Origin: Phytoseiulus persimilis
Taxonomy: Eukaryota; Arthropoda; Arachnida; Mesostigmata; Phytoseiidae
Length of the DNA stretch: 64,000 nucleotides
Assembly (NCBI GenBank): GCA_037576195.1
Contig: CM075104.1
Location: 6,268,775-6,332,774, forward strand
Direction of reading: 5' to 3'
The position numbers were made by a program, and so were the translations under genes. A model generated the notes under the pieces. It saw only the letters and a list, made by a program, of their open reading frames with translations. It had not been told where the DNA came from and did no database searches. Positions 37,401 to 48,314 of this stretch are shown piece after piece. How positions within the stretch are numbered: position 1 is the stretch's first letter; the number at the start of each line of letters is the position of its first letter.

Positions 37401-37673
37401 CATTTCAAATACTATTCCCCTCTTTGGCTATTACTCTGGATTCCGGTGTTCCTTCTCCGCTCGTACGGCTCCTACTCTGGCTGCCGACGAGGAAGGCATA
37501 AACTGGATTGCCGGTTGACGTCCTTGATTCAGGTCGTCCATGAGCCCGTGCTAAACTGAGTCCTCATATGCGACGGATCCGTTCATTGGTGTGATTCAAG
37601 TCTGGACCGGGGCGGGACGAAAACCCCGCGCTGCCGAAAAACAAAAAAAACAAGATCTTGGGCGGAAACTCAC

Positions 37674-37842
37674 CGGCTTTCACCTTCAAAGGTGGACTGA
37701 TGATGGTCCCGACAGAATTCGATGCCTTGCATCTGTACGTTGTGTCGTGAACATCACGGCGGAAATCTTCAGAGCGGAAGGGAACGAATACCAGACTTCC
37801 GTCATATCGATCGTGAACCAAATGGCTCACGTCGGACCGGAC
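37674..37842 (-). CDS. Dscam: Dscam exon 3: second half of Ig1
   Basis: The 169-bp exon is fully open, entering in phase 0 and leaving in phase 1. It encodes VRSDVSHLVHDRYDGSLVFV, then PFRSEDFRRDVHDTTYRCKA, then SNSVGTIISPPLKVKA. This matches the second half of Dscam Ig1: the D/NG.L.F.PF strand, the R.DVH.T.YRC..SNSVG.I.S signature with the second disulfide cysteine (YRC), and the final beta strand leading to Ig2. The acceptor is a pyrimidine stretch ending TTTAATTTCAG and the donor is CCG followed by GTGAGT, a good consensus. It lies 390 bp downstream of exon 2 and about 27.6 kb upstream of exon 4. No lesion is seen. Together with the intact exon 5 it shows that selection has acted on this gene until recently, if not now. 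Confidence 0.9.
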
Positions 37843-38232
37843 CTGAAATTAAAAAGGATCGCGCGTGAGTGGCCTCTCGTATCATATGCTCGAGTCGGAC
37901 GCGAAGTTCTCGCCGAACGCAGAGCATTGTTCCCGAATTCCGCTGACTCAAAATATTGTGTTCACAGGTTCCAATATCCTTGGAGTTCTGCGCGCGGGAA
38001 CAATATGGGACGCTCGTACATCAAGTTAATTCCCACTCTGCCACGTCGTCGTCTTATGGCGCTATCGATGCGGCGCGCTGCCGGAAAGAGACTGAGAGTG
38101 AGGAAAAAAGCGTAAAAGCATGCGTCCGTCGCCGCCGTTTTTTCCCTCTCCTCTGCTTTTTTCTTTAATGCAACTTCTTGCTCGCTCGCTTGCCAGCTAG
38201 CTGGTGGCGGGCTGTCCTGCCTGTCCTCGTAC
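37843..38232. other. Dscam intron 2 (390 bp)
   Basis: This short intron separates the two halves of the Ig1 domain. It has the donor GTACGA after exon 2 and the acceptor TTTAATTTCAG before exon 3. Near its 5' end (right side) there is a CTCG/CTAG-rich stretch at about 38178-38205. Confidence 0.8.
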
Positions 38233-38380
38233 CTGATCTCCGATCTCGGTGATCCATCTGACCGTCGGTAAGGGGTCGCCCTCAGCTGCGCAGTCGATAG
38301 TGGCTCTCCAGACGAGTTGGAGAAGCTCACGCTCGAAGGCGGGGTTCGACTGAAACGAGGTCCGCGCGGAGTGTCGCTGC
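38233..38380 (-). CDS. Dscam: Dscam exon 2: first half of Ig1, with 2-bp frameshift
   Basis: The exon encodes the N-terminal half of the first Ig domain. From the acceptor the frame reads SDTPRGPRFSRTPPSSVSFS followed by NSSG, matching the conserved Dscam start (GP.F...P....FSNS.G). The homology then continues in another frame as ATIDCAAEGDPLPTVRWI, which holds the first Ig cysteine and the core tryptophan, and ends ITEIGDQ at a phase-0 donor (CAG then GTACGA). The switch falls at 38304-38309, where GGAGAG carries two bases too many. Removing two bases would give 146 bp and the expected phases (1 in, 0 out). The acceptor is a tandem TTTTGCAGGCAG, so a start at 38376 is also possible. If read through unchanged, the frame reaches a TGA in exon 3 at 37827-37829. 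Family identity is clear; whether the insertion is a real mutation or an assembly error is not. Confidence 0.8.
38304..38309 (-). other. 2-base insertion (GA) breaking the Dscam Ig1 frame
   Basis: On the minus strand the sequence is TCT GGA GAG CCA. The homology requires TCT GGA followed directly by GCC ACT ATC GAC TGC (Ser-Gly-Ala-Thr-Ile-Asp-Cys). Two extra bases in a short GA repeat explain the shift, so slippage during replication or a sequencing error are both plausible. Confidence 0.75.
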
Positions 38381-41300
38381 CTGCAAAAGTTGAAGCTTGA
38401 TAAGTTTTGAGATTTTCCTCTCCGATGCCTCGCTGTTGTCTCCTCTGCGGTCGCTCCACGAAAGCGGTTCAATGGTTTCCCAGAATTCCTAGGGAGTCAA
38501 TCTTTAACAATCGCACGGACAAAAAGTCACCTCATCGAATCTAGATTGCAGGAAGAAATCTGCCCGAAAATGACAGGTTCCCGCCTGCAATCGTTTCGGC
38601 CTCGATCGAAGTGAGTCCTGGTATCAATCTGAAGAGCATTAGCGTCTGCAACAATGTCAACGCAGCTTATATCTGCGACATCGGTCGAACCGAGCCCAGA
38701 CTCTCTCAGATCCCCGAATCTTCGTAATCCTCTTAGAAGCATTCAAAGTCAAACGAACACCGCGAGTGCCCGCCGCGTTCCCTCATACATCCATCCACGA
38801 TACCGAACGACAGCGTTTTCTCTTTTTCCGAGCGCGGGAAATTCAAAGCAGACGAAACTCTACGTGGTTGTTCGGCTGACTGATTCTGAGTGAGATGTTA
38901 GATACCGAAATGTGATTCCTCGTTTGGCCCCATCGAGGCGGTGACTTTTTGCTCGCGATGGGTCCAACGATGTGACTGATCCTTAGCCGACACATTGCCG
39001 TTCGGGCTGGTTGCAATTCTCGAGGGAGCTAACCCCGAATTTTTTCTTTACCCACGCTCTTGGCGTGCTTCCTTAGTGACATTTATCCGTTGCATTCCCG
39101 CTAAAAGATTCCGGTCTAATGTGCTGTGAACACGGCGGAGTGGCCTCGGTAGGCACATATATAAAAACCCAATGACCTGATGAAATCTGACTCCCTGCGG
39201 AACCACCAGTTACCTGGTTACGGCATACACCTTTCTGAACACGGTCTGATACAACGGACCTCTTGTAAAACGCCGCCGTCGAGCGAGGAACTCGAGGGGG
39301 TGGAAATTTTTGAGATGGGAAGGAGACCGCGGCTGACTGCTCTGCTACAATAAGATACATCGCGGTTCCCCGCCAGACGAACCGAGCGAGCAAGCAACGT
39401 AGGTACCAACGGAGCTCATCTGTCGGAATTGTTATTGCCCTGCTCTATCACCGGATCTTTTTCCTCTCGTCTTCCTGCTGTTCTCCGAGTACTCCTCGAC
39501 CAACCGTAGTAACCTTCATAGCGAAAAACTTCTTCAGAGTTGGGTTACAGTCTGAAAACTGTGCCTCAGAGGCCACACTTTTTAGCACTGTCTTGGAGCA
39601 CCCGAGCTTGCCGGACTCCTTTAACACTCCAACGTCTCACGTCGAATGTTCGAGAGAGAAACATACTGATCTTTAAGTCCGCTCGGAACTCAGCGGTTGG
39701 AGACAATAAAGCTGTCGGAAAACACCCTCAACGGTGTCGCCGATGTTTCGCAACACCCGACCCGCGTGCTGTCGCGTACCGTGCGTCGAAGGAACAATTC
39801 AATTCTCACTCGTCATCCAACGAGCATTCGAACAGAAACCTGAGCAGGTACACGATTGTGAAATGCAGAGTCAGGACACTGCGAGCGTAGCGCGCAGTAG
39901 TTAGCCCGCAGTCTAAATAGAAGGAAAATGAACGGGGGCTCGGGGAGCGCGAGGATAAACACGAGCTGTGGAGCGCGTCCGTTGTGGCGGATTTTAAGTT
40001 TGTTTCCGGAGAGTTGAACGAGTAGCTGAGGTTCCAGCCGCGCTCGAAGCTGCATAGGACGGGGAGCAGCGGAAGAGAAAAGGAGCGAGGGAAAAGTACA
40101 CGGAAAAGTAAGAGTGGTGGAGCGGAGGAGGTTTGTTGAGAAATAAAAATCTGCAGGAAGCAAGCAGCCAGCGCGCCGACCGGGCGCCCACCCGACCACC
40201 GAGCGACCGGAGGGGGCAACCGGTGAAGAAAAAAGAGCGTCTACGCAAGAAGGATCGGAAGAAAGGCAAAATATGCGGTTGGTTTGAAGCCAGGCATCCA
40301 ACCAGTTCAGACCCGGCAGGAGGGCAGCCACCCTGCACAAGCTCCTCAACGAGGATTTCCATAAAGCGCAATATTTCAATGCAACTGCTCCGTTCGGACG
40401 GGCGCAACGCAAAGCAACGGAACGCTTGCAACACCATCCCGGCACCGCACAGGACTACGATTCCAGGACTTCCACCGCGGGCCTCGAGCGGGAGTCGACG
40501 CCACCCAAGGAGCGAATACGTACACCTCTGTCTGAACTCAGTTTTCACACGAGAACCGTCTCCCGCTCGACCGAGCTCCTGCTTTCCTCCAGCTCGACTC
40601 GTTTCCTGCGGGAATCGGGATTCTGCACATTTCGTTGTCGTCAATCGTGTTCGAAGATGAGACCGCGCTCGGCCCCGCACTAGGGGGATTCATCCACGAA
40701 GAATCAGAGTTCAGGTTGGCGATCCAGATCATTTTCAGCGATTCAGTCAAACCGGCGCATTTCAATGAGCCAGGAGAGTTGCGCGCGATCAGCATAGGAA
40801 TCGGTCCGGAATCCCCGCAACTCGAAAGATGACAGATACCCGGAAATCGACCATTACGACAGAGGATGCATGCGTCAGTCACTCCCCCGAAAACCAGTTT
40901 CCCAACGCCCGGGTCCCCGCAACTCACTCAGTTTTGAACGCTGACTTACAACAGTGCTGCGTTGTTTGCGCTCTCTGTCTCTGTCAATCAGAGAGTCGGG
41001 TTTCGTTTGCCAGATCAATGCAGATGGATCAGGGCACTCGACAGCTTCGTCGCGTCGTCCCGGCAACGGCTCGGTCTCTGTTCTCGCACACTAATGGGGA
41101 GAACCGATCAGGAGAGGGATGGATTCATAGAACAAAAATCATGAGGAGCAAGTCTCACGATCGTGTCCGGGTTCGGGGTTGCGAGGTTTATCAGAGGGCC
41201 ATTCGTTCCGCATATTCCAGACACAGGTGACGGTTCGGCTACTTTCTGCTTCCACTCCCCGCCGAATTTGGGGGTCGGTGATAGGGCTCTTTTCAATGAA

Positions 41301-44300
41301 CTTCAGGATCGCGAAGTGAGCTTCGGGAATTGGGGCTTTCCGACTCGTGGCTTGGGTACCCGGTTCTGGGAATCTGCTCCCGGAAGACTGGGCCCTGAGC
41401 GTCAAAGCAAGCGATCTTAATTGGCAATCATCGGTAATAATCAGAGGACCTGCTGTTTCCGACCCCAGTTTTTTTTACCGAAGCGCACCTAAAAATGTGG
41501 TGACAAACGTGTCTCCGATGGGAGGGTGCGATGTATTATTTACCGTTACTCGCTCGCCTGCTTGCTGTGCTGCAGAATCGTTCAGCACCTTCTTAATGAA
41601 AGCAAGCTGGGGCTACCATTAGGAAGCTGCGGCGGTCGTAGCTTGAGTAACGGAGACCATTTCGTACGCACATCACTTCAAGCTCACACATGTCAACACA
41701 ATAAGAAGAATACACGATCCACGCCCGTTCTGAGTGCGTTCTGCTCGGGCATGTTCCCCGCCGTAGATTTTGTCTCTTTTCGCCTCATACAGATGAGTTT
41801 ACGGGGCCATCGAGAGTCGATACCGCTTCGTCGAGCCAGCTCCCGGTTCGGCAAATAGTTTCTCAGGGAAACCGCTCAGCTCAAAACGTTCCCCTCCGAT
41901 TGAGACCGCGCGCTCTGAGTTCTGAGACTGGCGGTGGTCGGGGGGACATGTCGTAATTACGGATCCACTGAACAGGTTGGAGAGGACCCGTCTGGGGTCG
42001 GGCGGCAAATGAAATTATGCCACTCCATTTATAGATTTCCCTCGTCGCGCGCTGTCAGATTAAACAGTAATTATCTCTAACTGGAACCGCCGCTGCCGGT
42101 GGTGGAAGCGCGTTCCTTCGTCGGTTCCTCCGATTCCATCCGTCCGTCCGTCTGTGTGCGAACCTGGCTCACTGCGGCGGATCCGGCTTGTAAATTACTA
42201 AATCCACACCCAGAGAAGATAATGATCCACTGCGTCGGATTCTTCCGTCGAGAGCAAACGGGAGAGCGAGGGACTTGTAGGACGTGACCGTTCGATCCTC
42301 GCTGGCCCGACATCGGCTTAGAATCCGGGCGCGCGCGCACGGTGGGCTCTCCGGATCGGAGGCAAACTCGGCGTATGTTTCTTCTTGTTACGGAGTTGTC
42401 TCGCGACGTAGCTTGTAGTCTAAGACCTCTTTGTCTTCGAGTTCGTGCAGGCAGCTGCTGTTGTCATCGTAGTGGTGCCCCTCTTCACGGGGTCATTAAA
42501 ACACTCGAATTAATTACGGCCACAGAGATCACAGCGTCGAGAGCCGGTCGCTCAAAGAAAGAACAAAATCCGACTCCAAGGTCTCAGCGAGAGGACCGCC
42601 CCGACGTCGTCGAGCGTCCGAACATTTGATTTGGATATTTTCTTTCTGCTTGTTTCGTCTTACTCCCCGTGCGCTCCTAACGATTTCCGATCGCTATTCG
42701 TTTTGCGCGATTATCATTCGTTGCGGCGATAGCGCCGAGTGAGGGCCTGCTCGGCTGGAATCTATTCCGAAGTCCCCTCTTCGTTCCCCTAAGGATTCCG
42801 AGTTTGAATCTAGTTCGATGGATGTTGCTGAAGTGCCACCCTCCACCGCGTGTCCCCTTCTAAGCTTTTGGCTCGTTTCGATTCCTCCAGGCTGATTCCT
42901 GCCCACCGCTTCTGATCACTGGCTCTGTGCGGTTCCGTGTCGTCCGTTAGATTCATCTTAGCTATCTTTTCAGTTTTTCACTCGCATTGGGGGAGTTCCG
43001 AAGAGCGGTGCGGACTTTCAATGTTCTTTTCAGCAGCTACCGCAAGTGGCATTGAAGCAGCAGAGGCTTCCCTTTTCGAAAAATATGAGAATCCCTCAAC
43101 CTCCCAACAGCGACTGCAGCAACTTTGGGGAAGACGAGGATTCGTTGACGAGAATCTCCAAATTGCATACAATTTGTGCTAAAGAAGACTCTCGCCTCTC
43201 TAAGGGCTCTAGCCAGACTCCGTTCTCATCCGCTCTTTTCGCGCAGGTGCGCTCCTTGCCCCTTTCGGGCTCTTCTTTCATTTTTTTCTCCTCAACGTTC
43301 GGCCGAGCGGAGACCCGACTACATTTTCTTCGTTTTCATACGATTCTCGTGCGGGATGGTCCCGCTGTCTGATTTACAACTTTGGCATTAAATTCATGCT
43401 TGAAGTGAGTCAGCGTGTGAAAGTGCGTGTGAATGTCTCTGTACGTCTGCTGAACTCCGTGTCCGGGCAAATACTTCACGGAAGTCGTAGAGCGACCAAC
43501 ACCGCGGAAATAGGATTCCATTGGTTCCCCTCGGGTTACCGCGGCTGAACGTTCAAATACTAACTCTGGAACGAAAACTCAACTCCGAATGATGCCCCAA
43601 TCGAAACCGCGCGCCATTTTATTTGAGTCCAACCGAGCCAGCCGAATCCAAAATTGAATCTCGCCGCGGGAACAGGGGGGACGAGCTTCTGTCGAACCAA
43701 AATGGCGAGGGGACACTTTTGGTTCGTTCGGCATTCCCCGACATCTATGGACATCGGAAAGCCGCGAAAGAAATGGAAGATGAAATGAGGAGGGAGGCGA
43801 GACGACGGAGATCAAAGGCGACGTCGATTAATCGTTCACACCTGCTTCCTTTATCCTCGATGAAGGAGCATAGGTCTTGTGGGGTGTGATGATCACGGAC
43901 GACGACTATGTCGTCGACAACGTCTCCCCCGATGCTTGGTGACAGCGGGCTGGCCGGAAAGTGGGTCGAATCGTCGGCAGCATTATTAGAATAGAAGAGG
44001 AGAATGAGTGGCTGATTAAATTTTTCGGATTCCATTTCCCTCTTCCGAGGATCGCTGCTGGTCGTCATCCCGCACTCGGCGGCCCCGTGCTCGCTGAGTG
44101 AGTGAATGGCGAGTCGACCCGAGTAGGTTCGCCGTGAATCGCGCGGACGATAGCTCGAGTCGAGCTCCGACCGAATGGATCCAGGCAACAGTTCGCGCAT
44201 GCGGACACCCGAGATCGTTGATTGGGACGGCTGGTCAGTACACTGACTCCACTCCGGATCGGCATTCCCTGCTATGGCCCTCGGTATTCAACTGCGGATC

Positions 44301-44897
44301 GGTTCCACGAGCGACAGCACCAATTCGATGGAGGAGGTTTCTTCAGATCCTGAGGAAATCCAGACCCAGGGCTTCAATCGAGTTCCGACACGATTTCCTC
44401 AATCCCTGGAGCAGGTTCTCGGTTGTCTGGGCTCTGAAGGACTCGAGGAGGATTTCCGAAGGACAACTCTTCCACCAATCGCGAGGTCTGAGCTCCTTGA
44501 CTGGCAGCATGCGAAGTGCGCCCGTGCCTCCGCAACGGTCAGTCACTCAGCGCGTGGTCCGGTCGGTTGGTTCCTATTCAGACAGAGTTTCATCCGGCTC
44601 TGCACGACCCAAGTCGCATATTTACATACAGATTAGCACAATGTGCGACACGACGCCATAAGATCACTGACTCGGCTGTCGCTCGTTCGCTCGCCTACTA
44701 ATGCACTGAGCGCTGCTGCGTGCGCAGTTCAAAGCCTCTAGACAACTCTGGCAGATCGCGACCCAGCACTCCAAACCTTCGTCCGTCCATCCCCCACTCG
44801 TGGGCTGAGGGCCTCAAGATAGTTCCACAAACAACTCGCTCGGTTTTCCGCCCCTAGTGCCCCCTCCCCTCCCCCACAGTGCTCATTCTCCTGTAAC

Positions 44898-44953
44898 CTT
44901 TCGCGTGGAGCATTCAGTAGCAGTGGCAGCAGCACCAGCAGGGTAGCTCCCAT
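44898..44953 (-). CDS. Candidate signal-peptide exon for the Dscam gene
   Basis: An ATG at 44953 in fair context (GAGGTG before it, GG after) opens MGATLLVLLPLLLNAPRER, a good secretory signal: short N-region, Leu/Val core, then Asn-Ala before a polar stretch. A GT follows in phase 2 (AAAG then GTTACA), but only the first donor positions match consensus. Phase 2 does not fit the first AG of Dscam exon 2; it does fit the second AG of the tandem acceptor (exon starting at 38376), which would give ...PRESDTPRGPRF. CTG/CTA-rich repeats easily imitate signal peptides. I treat this as a weak candidate; the true first exon may lie right of the window. Confidence 0.2.
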
Positions 44954-45357
44954 CACCTCGCAAGCGCGACCAAGAACAACGAGATAGGTGTTGAGGCTTG
45001 TTTTTTCCTACTGTTTTTGTGCTTCTATGTCAACTTTGCACTGTTTTGCTGCTCTATCCGTTTGCGACAAGCAGTCTTGAAAGCCGCCGCCGCCTCCACT
45101 GTCAACAGCAACAACAACATCGTCAGAGGCAGCCACACAAGAGTAGACGGGACGATCGTGTTCCGGAAGGCCTCGCCATAGTCATCAGCATTAACACGAG
45201 CGGCGCACATCAACTCCTACGCGACAAATACTCCCTTTACCCAGCAGAGCGCTCTGTTCTCCTCCCGGTTTCCTTCTGAGCCAGCCCCTCCGAAGCCCCT
45301 GGAGCAGTCATCACACGAGCGCTAACCCCAGACTGAGCATTACCGGAGAATGGGGGA

Positions 45358-45402
45358 ATGGATGGATGGATGGATCGCGGACGGACGGGCGGGCGGGCTG
45401 AC
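45358..45402 (+). repeat. (GGAT)n / (GGAC)n / (GGGC)n repeat
   Basis: ATGGATGGATGGATGG, then GGACGGACGGGCGGGCGGGC: three tetranucleotide units in succession. Confidence 0.93.
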
Positions 45403-48295
45403 CGACCCAGCGCACGAGGGACACTAAGAAATAGTTATTCTGGCTCCACAACTAGCGCTAAAAGCTTGTTCTCGGTTTGGTTCATGAACAACGCGCCCGC
45501 GGGCCCGCGATGGATACAACATGCATATTGCATGAACATACATTGTTCTCCAGCCGAGCGCGTTCCGAGCGAGCGGTTGTTCCAAATTGCAGGGAGAGCC
45601 TGACCGGCGGCAACGGACAAAACAGCTCGCCCCGTAGTTTACGAGTGACAGTTTACAAACTCGGCAGAAATGCTAATCGCAGAGCGGATTTTCCGCCAGC
45701 GCTCGATCTGAGAACGGTAGGAGATACCGCACGAGCAGCAGAGATCACTCCACCGACATGAGACCCCGCGTGCGCCCGGTTCGCGCGGAGTTATTAGCTC
45801 GATATTCAAGCGTTCCGCTGCTGCCCGTCGGGCAAGTTCGCAAACGTGAGTAAAACGAGTCCGTCGAGGGGGGAGGTCAGAAGGACGTAGAGGCGACTCC
45901 CAGAGACGTTCGAGGGATTAGAAATTGAGGGAGGCCGGAGCAGCGGTGGTTCGCGGCTCCTCGTCCTGATAATTATGCCCGTTCGTAGTCTATGATAGCG
46001 GTATATATTAACCCCGGAGCCTGGCCAGTGCCATGCGATTCCTTCGCTTTCTCTTCCTCTCCATCTCGGACGGCGCGCCGGTGTTCCCCGCTCGTCTTTC
46101 GCTCAATCGGATACTACAACGCACGGATTCCTGGATCGGACAGTGGCAGTCCCGCGCGTTCGTTGTGATGATGGCGTCCAGTCGGATCCTTGGAATAATT
46201 CAGCTCCTTCTTGGAGAGAATAAGCAGTGTTTAAATTTTTATTGAAGTATCATTAGCGTACCCTCACTGGCCATTTGTGGGCACTCCTCTCCTCGCTCAG
46301 TCGCTTTGACACGTTGAGCGTCTTCTGGGATCGCACCCTTCTCCCGCACTTTCCTCCGCCTCGAGCATTACACGCCCGCTTTTGAGTTTGGTTGATTGCC
46401 GGCTGAGAACACCGGAGCTTGAAAACCCACCCCGAAGAGAGGAGTCTGCTGCGTCGAACCCACCCCACCGGTCGTCCCACGCACTCGCCCACCATATCAT
46501 CGGCATCATCACCTGACAGACGTCTCATTTTCTCCATTAGGCGTTAGTTCTCCGGGATCTCGTTCCTCTCGCAATCAGCGCAGAATGTTCCTCGACGTCG
46601 GTGCTCCCTCCGCGCGTTCCACAACACGAATAAGTCGATTCGAACGCGACTCGCGAGGACGGATGCGTTTGCTATGTTTTCTCGCGAAAACCGCTAGACT
46701 TCCCGCTGTGCTCGCTGAATCCGCAGCAGAATATTGACAGAAAATCGGGAACTTGGCGGAACAGGAAAAGAATCAACCGGCACACGATACTCGTCAAAGG
46801 AATCTCAACCGAAGTGTACGGCCGGGAGTCGCATTTCTTCACGTTCAGGTGAACTCGGTGATGGGTCGCTGACAGCTTGGCAACCACGTTGGCACTATCT
46901 CCCGAACAGTCCCGGGATCGCTGCAGCCGTTCCCCCGCTCGTGGAGGGGAGCTGCTTGTTTTCAAAGCGGAGTAACCAGCTCGGCTCAAGCCCGTTGGAA
47001 AAGGGGTCTTGCCGGTCCACGGGCTGACTCGATAGCTGGCTCAATCGCGCGGAGGCCGCCCCGGTCGGTTCTCTCTGTTTTTCTGCCCTCGTTTCGCGTC
47101 CCGACGGAAAATGACTATCTCTGATTGAGAAACGCACCGATGCAAGCGTCGTAGCGATTGGCTCTTCGCCCCTGGGACAAGACAAATATTCATCGGGAGT
47201 CCGAACGCCGGGAGTTTTCCTCTGTCTGTTCGAATCTCGCGGGGAGCATTTCATCAGGTGATATCTATACGCGCAAGCCATCGCAAGGAATCCGTAAAAG
47301 CGGAGAGCCAGGATCGGTCGGAGGAGGAATCGCGAGAGAACTCGACGAGCGGAAGACAGAACAGCGGGGCTGGTGGAGTTGGAGCGGAACATCTGGAAAA
47401 CGCCACAGAACGCCTTCCGGGTGATTCCGCCGGCCGGAAATTTGCTCCGACTCGACGACGGCCACACTCGTCAGGACCGGGAGCCAGATGGGAAACCTCA
47501 CCGATGAGGCGAAGGAGGACAGCTCAGGAGATCGACTGGGAGCACAGGAAAGGCGTCGAGCAGGAGGGAGGAGCAGAGGAGAAAACGCGGGAGCTTGAGA
47601 TGCCTCGGCAATATCATGCAGATTCGTGCTTCAGCTGACCCCATCATCAGGACAGCAGCTTCTTGGTCTTGTTCAACGTTCTTAATTCAATCTTATTAAT
47701 TTTGCTAGCCACGACGACATCGTTTTTTTTTTTCTCGCTTAAACTCTTCTCCTTGGAAGCAGGCCGCGCCAAGCCTTTAAACACGCTGGTCACCCGTTTT
47801 TTTCTTTGCTCCTCCAATCCCTCCCTCTTCCTTCGGCTCTTCTTGTTCAAAAGCCAAAATCGCCGCTGCCAGCCTTAATTTCGAATGGAACAAAGCTCAT
47901 GTCAGAATTCGGACAGGCCACTGCCGCCGCCGAGACCACGCCCACGACGTTCAGACAGCGACCAGGGCATTTATGGCATGCATGGTCCACATGATCGCAG
48001 ACACTCGAGGTTTTTCGCGCATCCGTTCGAGGCCTCACGGTATCGCCGGGGCTCTCGGTGGATCGGTTCCGGTGAGGAGAGGGGCGAATCCATTTTTTTT
48101 GACAGGGTCAGAACGGCTTCCCGGAACCGAGTTTGTAGCCATCGGCTATCCGATCGCGGAGCGAGCATCACATGAAGGCACGCTCCGCGGCGACTATTGT
48201 TCAATTTGGCATTTTTCCTCCCACCCGAAGAATGATTCGTCCTCGCATCGTTTTCGGAAAGCTTTGCATCAGTTATAAAACCAGAGGATGGAGGA

Positions 48296-48314
48296 GGGGG
48301 GGGGGGGGGGGGGG
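48296..48314 (+). repeat. Poly-G tract (G19)
   Basis: Nineteen consecutive G bases directly after a GGAGGA stretch. Confidence 0.98.

Larger units (their letters stand above)
24518..37673. other. Noncoding: Dscam intron 3, 5' part
   Basis: It contains a GA-rich tract at 25105-25175, a (GATT)n/(GACT)n run at 26461-26490, (GA)40 at 27801-27880, a CT-rich minisatellite-like block at 29612-29768, (GTT/GCT)n at 29862-29922, (CCCG)n/(CTCG)n at 30712-30743, (TGAC)n at 34195-34213 and C12 at 34445-34456. A TATATAAG word is at 32128-32135 on the plus strand. No Dscam exon or other recognised gene is seen. Confidence 0.5.
6246..38380 (-). other. Dscam: Dscam-family gene, 5' coding part (Ig1 to start of Ig3)
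   Basis: This is the span from the first to the last recognised exon of a Dscam-like gene. Dscam proteins are single-pass membrane receptors of the immunoglobulin superfamily (about ten Ig domains and six FNIII domains) that act in homophilic recognition and axon guidance and, in some arthropods, immunity. Four exons follow each other in canonical order with matching phases: phase 0 between exons 2 and 3, phase 1 between 3 and 4, phase 1 between 4 and 5. The outgoing phase after exon 5 is 2. All internal junctions are GT-AG. Seen: the exons and their splice sites. Known: exon boundaries at half-Ig positions are typical of arthropod Dscam. Inferred: the signal-peptide exon lies upstream (right) and the remaining Ig/FNIII exons lie left of the window. 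Exon numbers follow the insect convention. Two lesions (in exons 2 and 4) leave it open whether this copy is functional. Which Dscam paralogue it is cannot be told from this part. Confidence 0.85.

Noticed and set aside
40538..40927. Protein-like frames on both strands
   Set aside because: Mutual mirror frames without recognised domains; no evidence favours coding.
42937..43372. Two overlapping plus-strand frames with protein-like composition
   Set aside because: Two frames and the opposite strand all look moderately protein-like, so composition is not informative; no convincing splice borders.
45025..45213. Leu-rich minus-strand start (MLLLLLTVEAAAA) as Dscam signal peptide
   Set aside because: It arises from TTG/GCG trinucleotide repeats and has no acceptable donor in the required phase.
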